Source of the DNA: Chlorops oryzae
Taxonomy: Eukaryota > Arthropoda > Insecta > Diptera > Chloropidae
Reading direction: 5' to 3'
Assembly: GCA_020466095.1 (NCBI GenBank)
Contig: CM035808.1
Span: 22,317,296-22,381,295, forward strand
DNA: 64,000 nucleotides
This document shows, in pieces, positions 14,125-25,354 of this stretch; positions within the stretch are counted from its first letter, which is position 1; every line of letters begins with the position of its first letter. Below the pieces are notes generated by a model, which was given only the letters and a program-made list of their open reading frames with translations, did no database searches and was not told the origin of the DNA. Both the position numbers and the translations under genes were made by a program.

Positions 14125-14562
14125 TAGGGTGTCCCAAAAAAAAAAATTTTTTTGGAACGTGGTTTTTTCGAAAGCCTATAGGTCAAAGTATGTTTGAGAA
14201 TTTTTTCAGATTTTTCGTAAAAGGTTTAGAGGTTGCGCTCAGCGGATTTGCCTCAAAAGCCCCACATTTCCAAATTTTTCGAGATAGCTTCTTCATTAGC
14301 AATGCTTTTCAGGATTTTTTGGTATTAGTCGGTGGAAAAGTATACAATCTTTATTCTCACTTACATAAACTGCAAAATATACCAACTTTATCTCCAAAAA
14401 TTCGGAAATGTGGGGCTTTTGAGGCAAATCCGGTGAGCGCAACCTCTAAACCTTTTACGAAAAATCTGAAAAAATTCTCAAAAATACTTTGACCCATAAG
14501 CTTTCGGAAACCTTACGTTCTACTATTAAAATCGATAAAACAATTTTTTTTGGGACACCCTA
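14125..14562. mobile_element. Foldback element with long arms, hAT-like ends, 438 bp
   Basis: It starts TAGGGTGTCCCAAAA and ends in the inverse, with ATGTACAT on both sides (14117-14124 and 14563-14570). Because ATGTACAT is itself palindromic, it may be a target duplication or part of the ends. Two nearly perfect inner arms of about 110 bases (about 14180-14285 and 14393-14500) make a large hairpin. The 100-codon frame across it is a by-product of the palindrome. Confidence 0.85.
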
Positions 14563-14570
14563 ATGTACAT

Positions 14571-15564
14571 ATACCGCGTACGGCTCTGAGGCCCTGACTC
14601 ATACTCTGTTCCTCTTAAATATTATATTCAAGGCAATTCTGATACGAGAATCGTAAGACCTTCTCTTTAATGCTGGATGAGAATGCTATCGAATATCACT
14701 GTGCGACATTTTAGCGGTCATGTTTTGTAAACGAAAATTTGATGTCTATTTTTTGGAATAGATTAGAAGTCATCATTGAACAGAAAATGCCATGGTTTTC
14801 GTAAGATTGGTAAGATTCTCACATCGAATCCAATAGGCATTTTTTTTTACCACAATAATACATTTATATATAATATATATATAATATTTAAGAGGACCAG
14901 CACAAGAGTCGTGGCCTCAAAAGTGTAACCCTTTATGTATGTTAAAAGAAATATATCAATAGAATACACAGTGCGACAAAATTTTGTAAACAAAAATTTG
15001 ACGACTGTTTTTTAAAGTGCTCGGTGAGTTTAACAACGCCTCATACTCAGTTTTGTCAAGTCACCTCTAATTTTTTTTAAATAGACTTCAACTAGGGCCG
15101 AGAAATAAATTGCTCACTTACTTATGGCTATATCTCGTAATCCGTTCAATATTTTTATTTCCTATCTATCACAATTCATAGCTCTGAACTCATTTTAAAT
15201 AGTTTTAGTACAAACCGACCCAAAAAAATTCTATCTAGTAGGGGCAAATTGCAAAAATTCCCAAAATTTGTCCTGTTTTTTATCATATTTTATTTTGTAT
15301 GGCCTATAGCTCCCAAGCCAATATAAAATTTTTCAAAACTTTTTTATGAAAATATAGAAAAACTATAAATAAACTACTTCTTCATATATTATATATATAT
15401 ACCGCATCCGAGCACTACTTGATACCGTTTTACCGTTGCAAAGTTGAACAATTTTTACCAAAAAATCGAGAGAAAAATCGCAAAATCACCCTTTGGGTAT
15501 GCAGAAAATTTTCAACCCAACGTAAATAGCGGAGCCCGAGATTCTAAATTTTCAGTTACTAAAC
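14571..15564. repeat. Intergenic with a diverged internal repeat
   Basis: GTGCGACATTTTAGCGG...TTTTGTAAACGAAAATTTGA (about 14700) recurs as GTGCGACAAAATTTTGTAAA then CAAAAATTTGACGACTG (about 14970). This suggests two decayed copies of one unit. No coding is seen apart from the RTE tail that follows. Confidence 0.35.
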
Positions 15565-15834
15565 TTCCTGCGATGGTATGGAGACGTCCTGAGAAAAGAT
15601 GAGGACAGTTTGGCAATGAAAGGCTGGGCATTAAAATTTCAAGGTTGCGGACAGCGCGGGCTTCCGAAACAGCGTTGGATGGATACAGTTACATGGGACC
15701 TCGAGGCTGTAGGAATTACCGTGGAGGATGAAACCGATGGAGGAATTGGTCGCGGACCCCAGGATAGGCCGGGAATTTTTAAACGCAAGAAGAAGAAGAA
15801 TAATGTTGAACATTTTGCTTCTAGCCATAGCTAA
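15565..15834 (+). pseudogene. RTE-like non-LTR retrotransposon 3' remnant
   Basis: An open stretch encodes FLRWYGDVLRKDED, then RGLPKQRWMDTVTWDLEAVG and GGIGRGPQDRPG. This resembles the C-terminal tail typical of insect RTE-type reverse transcriptases (LRWYGHVLR...RGRPKKRW...DLK). It ends in an AAGAAGAAGAAGAATAA low-complexity tail. Nothing of the polymerase domain is upstream, so it is a 5'-truncated copy. Confidence 0.7.
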
Positions 15835-16297
15835 GAAATAAACACAATTGAATACAGTTTAAGCAAATAAATGAACTTTTTAAATATTTAGGTAAGTATT
15901 CAAATAAAAATCTCAAATTTAATTCAAAATAAAGTCTGCTTAACTGCCGAATTTACCAAAATATTTAATTAATATTTAAATTAAATTTTGAATTTTTTCG
16001 TTTCACTATTCGAATTAAAAAAAATTTAACAAATACTTAAAATAACTCAGGAGTAAAATTAAATATTTTTAAGTACGATATGAAAACAGAGGTTTTATTA
16101 TCTAGGTATGTATACTTATATTTTTTACAAACATTTTATTTTCAATTCAAATATTTTCAAGAATTACCATTGTGAAGCTACAAAAGAGATACAAAAATTT
16201 TAAAATATTTGATTTATTTAAAATGAAAACTTTTTTTTAAAAGTATTCATTAAGCAATTTCGTGAATTGGGCTGAAAAACAATCAAATTCATATACC

Positions 16298-16470
16298 CAG
16301 TGGCGGATTAACCTTATAGGCAACATAGGCAGCTGTCTAGGGCGTCAAATTTTCAGGGATGGAAAATTCTGACCGTCAATGCATCAATAACAGAAAATGC
16401 GAAAATTTGGCTGCTATCTGAGGCGGCAAAATCGCAACTGCCTAGGGCGGTAAATTTTAATCCGGCACTG
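16298..16470. mobile_element. hAT-like MITE, 173 bp
   Basis: Ends are CAGTGGCGGATTAA and TTAATCCGGCACTG. The flanks CATATACC and CATATAAC are an 8-bp duplication with one mismatch. A second inverted block, CTAGGGCG / CTGCCTAGGGCGG, lies inside. It is non-coding. Confidence 0.85.
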
Positions 16471-17035
16471 CATATAACACTTAAAAGGCTCAAATAGAGC
16501 TCGCAAGCTTTAAGGCTTAACTTAAATAAGGATAATAAAAAATGCTCATCAGAATGTAAAACAAAAAAAAAAAATCTATTTTCCTTCTCGAAAGCCATTG
16601 CGAACAGATAGATACTTTCATCTTTTTGTGTTATCTTATGGAATTTCGACATTAACTGATATTGTGAATTCCCAGAAACTCTTTTGAAATTCCAAAATGT
16701 TTCTCCTCAATAAGCTTAGTTTCTTCGAAGAACCTTCGGCTGTTGACGCATTTCTTTGAATTCAGTACAATTTCAAAATCCCTGGCATACCTTTCTATGG
16801 CGCCCAGGTATTCAAGCATTGAATCATTCAAGCACGAAAGGTTTATTTAAAGATTTAAAATTATGTTTACTCAAGAAACGATTCGAAAGTAGCCAACACA
16901 AAATTGACTTTGTGAAAGACATGAAATGCCTCATTTCCGACTTTTAAGCCACAAAAGGGTAAATAAAAGAAAAATATCTACATTTGTGGTCAAGCGCTGA
17001 ACGAACGCTAAAGGTTATTCAGTCTTTCTTTTCGT

Positions 17036-17036
17036 T

Positions 17037-17062
<26 letters not shown>
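17036..17062. repeat. (TA)n microsatellite
   Basis: About 12 TA units. Reading frames nearby with YTYIYIYIYI arise from it. Confidence 0.9.
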
Positions 17063-17067
<5 letters not shown>

Positions 17068-17439
17068 GTATGAGACACAACATGAAAGCCGCACTTCAAG
17101 CACGGTTGATTTAAAGAGCAGAAAAAGAATTGCAAAAAGGAAGTTGAGCGAAAAACGTCATGGAAGCCACTTACTGTTGCCGCAGCTACGGCTACTGCCA
17201 TTTCAAAGAAATTTATGCTCGAAGCCTTTTGACTACGATTGCGAGAAATTGCACAAGAAAAGATGAAAATAAAAAAAAACTAAATAAAAAATAAAAAATA
17301 AAAAAGAAAGTGAAAAGAAATCTACAAGCCATGTTCCCTTTTAACATATTTCAATCTCCTCAAATTAAATTGACCCATGTCAGCAAAGAATTCTCATCTT
17401 CTCATTTATAACTTCGGACGCCCTACAGTTTTATATTCA

Positions 17440-17477
17440 CATACACACTCACACACACACAAACACACACACACACA
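17440..17477. repeat. (CA)n microsatellite
   Basis: CACACTCACACACACACAAA followed by CACACACACACACA. It gives a spurious His/Thr frame. Confidence 0.85.
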
Positions 17478-20400
17478 TAAGTATGTACACATATGTACAT
17501 GCTGCTATCGACATGTTGTCACTTCGGTCGGTACTTCTCATTTCCCAGCCAACATTTACTATCGTGGGAGTGACGAAAAGGTAACTTTAAGAAATTGAAT
17601 TTCATGGCGGAAGATATCGTTTTTCGATCTTCGTAGTGTCTTCATACGAGAAAAAGTGTTCGCCGTAAGAGTGACCACCAAACTGACTCATATACGACGG
17701 TACAGACAGTCACTTTTTAGTACCGCCTTGAAGACACAGAAGCGATCCTTCAGATAGTGAAGTGAAAGTCACTTGAAAATGGCTCTAAGGAATTTTTCTT
17801 TCTAAGCGCTTTCCAAAGAGAAAAATATTTTTTTTTAAACTTCCTATTTAAATTAAATTAAAATAAAAATTAAAATTAGAAATATAAATAAAATTAACAA
17901 TAAAAATAAAATTAAAATTAAAAATAAAAAAGTTCTTTTTAACTCAAACTAAAAAAATAAAACTCTCACTTAATTAATGGAAAGCACGGAGAATTTTTGA
18001 ATGCCTGGCTTATTTGGTGTTATTCACCAGTTAAATTTATTGTGAGCTCATCCGATTAAATGAGTTTCATTGCGGAACGGATAAATGTTGGAAGATCGCT
18101 TCCTCCAACATTTTATGCTACTCATTTCTACAGTCAATAAAAGAAGCCAAAAAATTATTTGGGTAGTTCTCGCAGATACTGGAATAAGAAGATTCACCTA
18201 CCAACTCAGCTCTCATATTTTCTCACTAACTCACTTTAGCCGCACTTATCCTTAGCTGAACCATTTCTAAACGCTTTTCTTACAACTTCACTTAGTTCCG
18301 TCGAATTTATTCAAACAAAACGGAATTTTTTTTTTGGTTAGTTTCCTTACGTCCGAATTAAGTTAAATGCGCGATAGTGGGTTAATTTGTTTGTTGCAAG
18401 AAACAAACTATCTTCCAACTATCTTCTAAAAGAGTCTAAGACGTTACTTCTTTGCGATAGGCGATAAAAGTCGCTTCGACTTTTGGCTGGCTGGGTTCTT
18501 ACAACTGTTCGTTCATAGATGAGTTTTTCCCTTGTCCAACGGAATGTGAGGACAGCAATAGAAATAAAATGAATAAACGACAATAGGCAATAGGTGTAAT
18601 CGCCACACATACACATATATACGTATGTATGTATGAACATAAGTCTACCGATAGTTAATAAAAAAAGCTCTTAAGCTATAAAGATTAGTAGCTTTGATTT
18701 TATTCCCCTTTTTTTTCTTGGGAATTTTGACAAAGAAATTACAAGGCAAGCAGAAGTGGAATTTCTTCTTATCTGAAAGATTTTCTGATTTCCTAATACA
18801 AGACAAAATCCATTTTAATGCCAGAGGGAAGCATAAAAAGTAAAAAATGGGAAAAATGAAAGATTTTAACCCGAAAAGTTCAGAGCGCTACCCACGGTCT
18901 ATTCAGTTTCCGAACATTTTTAGCTTTTCCCTTAGTTCCTTTTCTTTTTTGCGTCATCGATTTTTAATCTTAAATTACGATAGATCATGACGCAATTGAA
19001 GAAAAAACTTAAATTTTCTTTCTCTTCTTTTCTATAGTGCGATGGAATTAATAGCCTGAAAGAATCTGTTCCTTTAAGAAGACATTTCAACACTTACCTT
19101 CAAACAATATTTTACAGGATCACAATTTCAGCAAGACTGGCAGAAGAGGTCCTTCCGAAGGTTAAAGCAGGTTTTAGTTATTTCAAATTATGGATATCTC
19201 AATCGCCGCTACAAGTTTCGTTGAATCCGCCGATCATCACGTCGTGAAGATTTAGCCAAGATCTGCTGGTTTTCTAAGCCCCTTATCATGAGTGGACATT
19301 TCCTGGAAAAGCAACGTTTCTGTAGCGTCCGTCTATTGCCGATTGCGTTTCGGATCTGCGTAGAAATTCTGACAAACATAAAATTTCGCATTAACTGCAT
19401 GAAAATATTTAGAAACAAATGATAGACAATAATAATCGCTTTGCAGGAATCTTTCCAAGACGATCATACCAGAATGACATGCTGGTCAATAAGCTCAATT
19501 ATCTAGGAGCGATTTCTTTATAATAAATTAAAAGTATCTTCTTCTGATTATTCCTTTGAACCAGCTATACTTTTTGGCTCTGATCTAAAGCCTTTAATCC
19601 AGTATAGAGTTTTTACGTAGAGAAAAGAGTGTAGAGTATAGAGAGTCTACCTTTTTTGTGTACACTGACGACCTTTTCTATGATTCTACAGTTCCACAGC
19701 TCTACGTCAACGTATTTAGAGTAAAGCTCTAGGCTTAAGCTAAAACAAATATAGATAAATCAACTTAAGTATATATATACCCTTAACATATCGACTATCT
19801 CCCCCCATCAATGTTACAAGCCGCATTAGAAATCGATTGCGCCGCCTCATATGCTACACTCACCACTCAAAAAGGACTCAATTTTGTGTTATTATTCAAT
19901 TGTTCAGTCTTCTTTTGTGTGAGTTCCTTTGACCGTACTTATTTTATCTGTAATTTCCATCATTCACATAGTACCTTGAAAGAAAGAAAAAAAAAATTGA
20001 TATAAAAAATAAAATGCATTAGAATAAAATACAAAGTTCTTGGTCATTTTTTCGAAGAAGATTTTTAACTCGAATCTTACATTGAATAAGAGTAGGGAAT
20101 ATCCTTTCTCTGAACCCTATCACAGTTAGCCTTCTTCAATGACGAATAATAAAATAGCGGAAAAATTTCATCAACCACGATTTCATTAATCAACGCACGC
20201 CACAAGCGGAACGAAATTAAAACTGCTCTGCTATTCTTTTCACTGATCATTAATTTAAATGTAAGTGTTGGTATTTTAAGTGGCAGAAACCACCAGAGTT
20301 TCAATGCAAACGCTATCAAAGCATAGCAGAATCGAGCAAAAATACCAATGTCTGCGATATTAAAATTTTTTGACATATTATTGGTGATAAATAATTGCAT

Positions 20401-21098
20401 TGTGAACGAGGTTACGGGCAGGTTTTCCCGATGGCTTAAAACTTCTGTTCGAATGCAGCAAAATTTTAATGGAGTTTTAATTAAATTACACAAAGTTTGT
20501 TTAAATATTCATTTCATCATTGGCCATGGCTATTATATGATTTATTGAAATGCTTACTTCGAAGGAAATTTTTATTCCAATTGGATTTTTATCACACAAT
20601 TGAATTTTCCTCGCTCCGTCGGTCTTTATTTCCAATGTTCGGTTTGACTTTAGGTGCTTACGGTTTATTATTTTCCCAGTGTACTATCGCGATGCTGAAT
20701 TTTTAAAAGAGTTTCTGAAATTTCATTCGGGCTTGAGACGTCCACGGATTTGCGTCGAAACATACTTATATGAAACCAAATTTAAAGCTTCTGAGAATTG
20801 TAGGTCATTAAAAATTTGATTTATTCAAAACAAAGCATTTCAGTAAACTCTTCTATATGTTGCCTTCAGCAATCTCATCACGGAAAACCAGGTTCTCCAA
20901 GGGAGATAAATCTATTACTCCCTAGGATAAAAAAACCCCCCAACAATGGATCTCATTAAACGTGTCAATGGCTATAGCGAAAAAAAAAAATTTATGGAAA
21001 GACCCTATGCTTTGCAACATCCCGAGACTGCGACCTGGTTCTGTTGAAATATTTAGAAGAATTGTCATTTGTGAGCGTATCCTATGGCACTAAATATA

Positions 21099-21644
21099 CC
21101 CAGCAGGAAAAGTCCCCCTGACAAAATCAGTGATTACAGGGTGACATTGGAGCCAGTATGCATGACAATTCGTAGGACACTTTGTATGACATTCGTACAC
21201 GCAGTGAGAGGGACTGCCAGGGTGACTTTGTCTACGTGGGATTAGAAAACGTCCCTTGCCACGCCTAGCAGGACAATGTCCTGCAGGGGGGGTCCGATAA
21301 GCAAAAAAGCATTCAACAGCAGCACATGCTCTTTTCTCTCCAAATGTCAATTTATAGAAAATCAATCAGTTGAAAGCTCTCTTCTTTGTCTTCTCTTTGA
21401 ATTTTATATTTCGCAAATTTTCAAAAATCAATTTTTATGAATTTATGTTTGCCTCAGCCAGGGATCGAACCCGGCAATCTTCGGGTTGCGAGTCGAGCAC
21501 TCATCCACTACGCCACTTCATGCTAACGCTCAACGCACGCTCAAAAACCTTACATAACATTCAGTAGCCAATGAGATTCAAGCTCCCCTCCACGATGACA
21601 TGTCCACCAAGATGACATGCATGACAATGTTTTTGTCCTGTTGG
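21099..21644 (-). mobile_element. tRNA-bearing TIR element, copy 1 (minus orientation)
   Basis: The left border is TA-CCCAGCAGGAAAA and the right border is GTCCTGTTGG-TTAA, its worn inverse. On the minus strand it holds GACATGTCATC sub-repeats, then TTGAATCTCATTGGCTACTG, a tRNA-like module (21451-21525), a unit around AAATTGACATTTGGAGAG, and a second set of TGTCAT sub-repeats. This order is the same as in the 23.3-23.9 kb copy. No transposase is present. Confidence 0.75.
21451..21525 (-). repeat. tRNA-like module with A and B boxes (copy 1)
   Basis: On the minus strand, GTGGCGTAGTGGATGAGTGC resembles a pol III A box and GGGTTCGATCCCTGG is a canonical B box / T-arm, about 30 bases apart. The acceptor and anticodon stems do not fold convincingly, so this is a tRNA-derived module rather than a working tRNA gene. 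Confidence 0.75.
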
Positions 21645-22190
21645 TTAATTTCCAAAAATTGAAAACTTGGGCGTGGCAGAAGGGCTTTTTTCGATAAGTG
21701 GTCCTTACACCTGAAATTCAATTGGGGCTTGAACATAAGTTGGCATGTAAGTATTTTTCTTCTTTAGTCATAGACATCTTCTCCAAAAAAAGGAGCAACT
21801 TAATTCTAGGCCAATATTTTTTAGATTGATTTAAAATTGACTTGTCGATATAAGAATATACAAGATTCAGGGATTTGCAATTTTTGTCAAGGACTTTCAG
21901 GAACTGCAATATTTCGTTGAGCTCTTTCTAATTCAGACTCATTATCGTAGCCTTCATTTTTATTTGACTATTCCACGTTTATATACATATAAACATGTAT
22001 ATATCTATATATATATATGTATATACAACACACTGCTTGGAAAAGAATTTGTTTTCGATCTTTTTATCTCTGCAATCAATGACATTAATCGAAATAAAAA
22101 TTTGAGAAATACTTACCATATCCTTTGTATAAGTTCCCCAGAGCTGTTCGCTAATTCGTTCAATTGAAATTTGTTGAAAATTTGAATAAA

Positions 22191-22739
22191 ATGGCAAATA
22201 TTCTGACTCGTCGTTTAATTGGTCACGGTGCCTTGTGTCGTCTTCCCATTGCTTTGATTGGCAAGCGTACTGACTCCGATTTTTGCGCCGATAAAATAGG
22301 CGATCGTGAGATCGTCGGTCACGGCTGGAATGGTTCGCCGTCCTATAAGGATCGTCTCGATTTTCCATTTCCGGCGATACGTTTCAAGGAGCCATCCAAA
22401 GAGATAAATGCCCTGCGTAAGAAAGAAATGTCCGACTGGAAGAAATTGACAATCCAAGAGAAGAAGGCATTGTATCGCTATAGTTTCTGTCAGACTTTCG
22501 CCGAAATGAAGGCACCAACTGGTGAATGGAAATTTGTTGTTGGACTAACTTTTTGGATTATTTCGTTTGCCTTTTCATTGGTATTTTCGTATTACAATTT
22601 CGGTATGTATGCGGACGATCCGCCAAGCTTCCAGGAATCCAGTCGACGAGCACAACTTAAACGTATGCTCGATTTGGAAATGAATCCTGTTACTGGACTG
22701 TCCTCGCAATGGGATTACGAGGAAGATCGCTGGAAGTAG
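22191..22739 (+). CDS. COX4: Cytochrome c oxidase subunit 4 (COX4 / COX4-like)
   Basis: The 182-residue protein is a nuclear-encoded subunit of mitochondrial respiratory complex IV, which passes electrons from cytochrome c to oxygen in the inner membrane. The N-terminus (about residues 1-25) is rich in Arg, Leu and Ile with no acidic residue before position 28, as in a mitochondrial transit peptide. The matrix domain holds the family stretches EINALRKKE, DWKKLT, EKKALYR, SFCQTFAE and APTGEWK (residues 71-114). One membrane helix follows at about 114-136, then an intermembrane tail with QLKRMLDLEMNPVTGL and a terminal WDYEEDRWK. Length and order fit COX4 along the whole protein. I chose the ATG at 22191 because upstream in-frame codons are only TTG. 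The coding region is a single exon and a poly(A) signal AATAAA lies at 22800-22805. Divergence in the helix and N-terminus leaves open that this is the COX4-like paralogue seen in flies rather than the main gene. It sits between two inverted copies of a tRNA-bearing TIR element. Confidence 0.93.
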   Translation: MANILTRRLIGHGALCRLPIALIGKRTDSDFCADKIGDREIVGHGWNGSPSYKDRLDFPFPAIRFKEPSKEINALRKKEMSDWKKLTIQEKKALYRYSFCQTFAEMKAPTGEWKFVVGLTFWIISFAFSLVFSYYNFGMYADDPPSFQESSRRAQLKRMLDLEMNPVTGLSSQWDYEEDRWK

Positions 22740-22799
22740 AGGCTTCGAAGCAGGACTTCAATTGTTGTTTTTTTTTTTATTTGCTCATCAAATTGATTG

Positions 22800-22805
22800 A
22801 ATAAA
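22800..22805 (+). terminator. Poly(A) signal of COX4
   Basis: AATAAA lies about 60 bases past the COX4 stop, after a T-run. It is a standard polyadenylation hexamer at a normal distance. Confidence 0.6.
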
Positions 22806-23048
22806 TTGTTTTAGCATTCGATATGTCTCTTCGTCATCTTTAAAGCATTGTTTGAAAGATTTTCTTTTGTTCTTGGATAAAATTCATCGTGTTAATTGGG
22901 CATTTAAAGGTGTTTGTTCCAATAAATTATTTAAGATTCAAACCATTCCTCTATTAAATTCACTTTGTCATCGTTCGTGTTTTGCTTCTTGAAAGGCATT
23001 GTTTATTTTTAAGACACACACACACACGCACGCAAACACCAGAACATA

Positions 23049-23920
23049 CCCAGCCGGAAACGTCACGGTGAAACAATCAATGATTTCAGCATGACATAGA
23101 GCCGCGACTCCTCCTGATTATACACGAACTTTTTAATGAAATTTACACACAACCGGCATTGGCCGTCATCAGAGCACATGTCACGAATTGGTAATCGAAT
23201 TTGGAGTAGATCTACTCCATCGTGTCGATCCGTCTATCGATGACAATGGACTTGCGATGAATAACCCCAGCGGGAAATTATCTCCTGCATGACAATGTCA
23301 TCAGTGATGTCATCGATGACATGTAGGTGACATTGTCATGCATGACATCTTGGAGGACATGTCATCGTGGAGGGATGCTGTTCATGTGCTTGAATCTCAT
23401 TGGCTACTGAAATTTAAATAAGGTTTTAGCGTCAGTTGAACATTAGCATGAAGTGGCGTAGATGATGAGTGCTCGACTCAGAATCCGAAGATCGCGGGTT
23501 CGATTCCTGGCTGAGTCGAACAAAAATTGTTAAAAATAGATTTTTTTTTTAAATTGCGAAATATCCAAAGAAAGGGCAAAGAAGAGAGTTATCAAACTGG
23601 TTTCTTTAAATATAAATTGACATTTAGAGAGAAAAGAGCATTGTGCTGGTCTCAAATGCTTTTTTCGCCATCGCACACCCAAGCATGACAATGTCACCGC
23701 TGAAGTCCCTGTCAGCTCCTGTGTAAATGTCATACAAAGTGTCACCAGAAATATCATGCATTCCGGCTCCGAAGTCACTAGGACATCATCGGGGATGTCC
23801 GCGGGACATTTCCTCTCGATGGCAATGCCATTGCAATTGAGCAGTACTCAAAATTTCCCCTTGATATGTTTGGTGAATAAATTAATGAATTGGTCCTTTG
23901 TGAGAAAATTTCCGGCTGGG
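23049..23920 (+). mobile_element. tRNA-bearing TIR element, copy 2 (plus orientation, composite)
   Basis: The outer ends TA-CCCAGCCGGAAA and TTTCCGGCTGGG-TA are perfect inverses with a TA duplication. Inside, a second start (CCCCAGCGGGAAATTA at 23266) leads into GACATGTCATC sub-repeats, TTGAATCTCATTGGCTACTG and the tRNA-like module. AAATTGACATTTAGAGAG and more TGTCAT sub-repeats follow. It matches the 21.1-21.6 kb copy in order but is longer, perhaps by one copy landing beside or inside another. Confidence 0.75.
23443..23517 (+). repeat. tRNA-like module with A and B boxes (copy 2)
   Basis: GTGGCGTAGATGATGAGTGC (A-box-like) and GGGTTCGATTCCTGG (B box) are spaced as in a tRNA. It is about 90% identical to the inverted copy at 21451-21525. 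Stem pairing is poor, so it is not called as a tRNA gene. Confidence 0.75.
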
Positions 23921-23929
23921 TAGACACGA

Positions 23930-24453
23930 AAGCACACGCCTTGTGAACTTGCGGTTGTGCACAAATAAATTTGTCTTATCTGAGTCAAAGTCAACAACAA
24001 CAACAACGACGACGACGACGGCGTAAAGCGATAAGCAGAATGATAACAAGGAGAGAAGACAGCGTGAGATTGATTGATAACGTCATAAGTAATAATATAT
24101 AAACAAATTACAATCTAACACAGAACGTTGCCCTCGACGGAACGTGTAACAAGATTCTTCGAATAAACACATGAGTACCTAGTTGACCCAGTTGGTGTGT
24201 TTTTCATCTTTTCCGTCGTTTTTCGCTTTTTATTTGAATGTTTTTTTTTTGGTTTTTTTTTTAAGAAGAAATGCAACTCGGGATTATGCAATATTTGCTA
24301 CACGAGTATGGAATTTCGTCGGTTAAGTTAAGAAAGTGTATGCGAAAATGTAGCTTTGTGTGCTAATTTGAGTGCCAAAGCAGTTAGCGAGAATTTTGTT
24401 TGGATAGAAATCGAAGCGGAATGGGAAAGTTTGCAAAAAGCGATTCCTTCGTT
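23930..24453. other. Intergenic, possible decayed LTR or promoter-like patch
   Basis: At 24.09-24.2 kb, AATATATAAACAAATTACAA (TATA-like) is followed about 75 bases later by AATAAACACATGAGTACC (poly(A)-like). This order is that of a small LTR, but no paired end, primer site or coding was found. Confidence 0.2.
23993..24022. repeat. CAA/CGA trinucleotide run
   Basis: CAACAACAACAAC is followed by GACGACGACGACGACGGCG. Confidence 0.8.
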
Positions 24454-24602
24454 CAGTAGCGTTGTGAGGGGGTGTCGAAGGGGGGCGCCAAATCATATTT
24501 AAATTTTTTCAAACGGGTTTCTTTTTTTTTGGGCGGAGGGTGGCATTTCCTGCATTTTTGTTCCATTTGCTCCGGGCGCCGAAATGTCTCGCTACGCCAC
24601 TG
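24454..24602. mobile_element. hAT-like MITE, 149 bp (decayed ends)
   Basis: The right end, GAGACATTTCGGCG...GCTACGCCACTG, reads inverted as CAGTGGCGTAGCGAG, and the left end is CAGTAGCGTTGTGAG. The 8-base flanks CCTTCGTT and CCGTCTTT match at six positions, a worn target duplication. Confidence 0.7.
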
Positions 24603-25354
24603 CCGTCTTTGAATGTGCGATTTTTCCCATGTTCTCACTTTCGCGCTTAGTGGGTTTTGGTAGGAATCACATTTCGAATGCATTATAAATATTTATGCGG
24701 AAATATTTATTTCCATAGCTATGGATTGGCTCAAAGCATGTATGGGCCATGTGATGCCCATAGTAGCGATGTTATTTAGCCGGGCTTTTGAGTTCTTTTT
24801 TCTATTGTTCCTTTTAAAGGGGCAGCTAATTTGTGATTGAAGTTCTCTTCTGGCATGTTAATCATTGTTAGATTGTAAAGCAGATATCCTGGTATGTTCC
24901 TCAGAATTGCCATTGAACAGTCCACTTCGCTTTTCGCCATCTTTGGATCTGGGGTGTTTGAAAGATAGAACGAAATTTTGACTTTTAAGTATATTTGCTT
25001 TCGGCGGAGGCATTTGAAGAGCTAAGCTTCAAAGCTGTTAAGTCCATTTTGACCCTGAAAATCTAATAAAATAATTCCAAACCAATTTTATAAAAATTTC
25101 TAACTAATTGTGCAGATGTGCTATTAACGCAGGCAGTAGGGTCAGAGCTTAACGGTCAATTAAAGAAAGAATATTGAGCTTTACTTAAAAATGTTCGAAA
25201 TTCCTGCTCCCTTTATATTCCCTTCCCAGTCTGCCTAGAACGGAAGAATTTTTTCAAATCCGCAGGGGACAATTTCCCGGGAATGTTCTCAGAATCGGGA
25301 TGATAAATACAATGAATTTGAATAAAAATCTTAAAACATATCTAATGAGGATTC

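Larger units (their letters stand above)
16480..21098. other. Intergenic, microsatellites, no gene seen
   Basis: It contains the TA and CA runs and an AAATTAAAATT-rich stretch at 17.82-17.96 kb. A 138-codon minus-strand frame at 20077-20493 begins with TTG and resembles nothing I know. No RNA gene is seen. Confidence 0.4.

Noticed and set aside
14190..14492. 100-codon plus-strand frame
   Set aside because: It lies wholly in the palindromic element at 14125-14562. The first and last thirds mirror each other at DNA level.
16353..16652. 99-codon minus-strand frame
   Set aside because: It begins inside the hAT-like MITE at 16298-16470 and has no domain.
20077..20493. 138-codon minus-strand frame with hydrophobic stretches
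   Set aside because: It starts with TTG, has no recognisable domain, no splice partner and no promoter. It is plausible by chance in 64 kb.
21451..21525. tRNA gene on the minus strand
   Set aside because: A and B boxes are present, but the acceptor and anticodon stems do not pair well and a second copy lies in a mobile element at 23443. Called as a tRNA-derived module.
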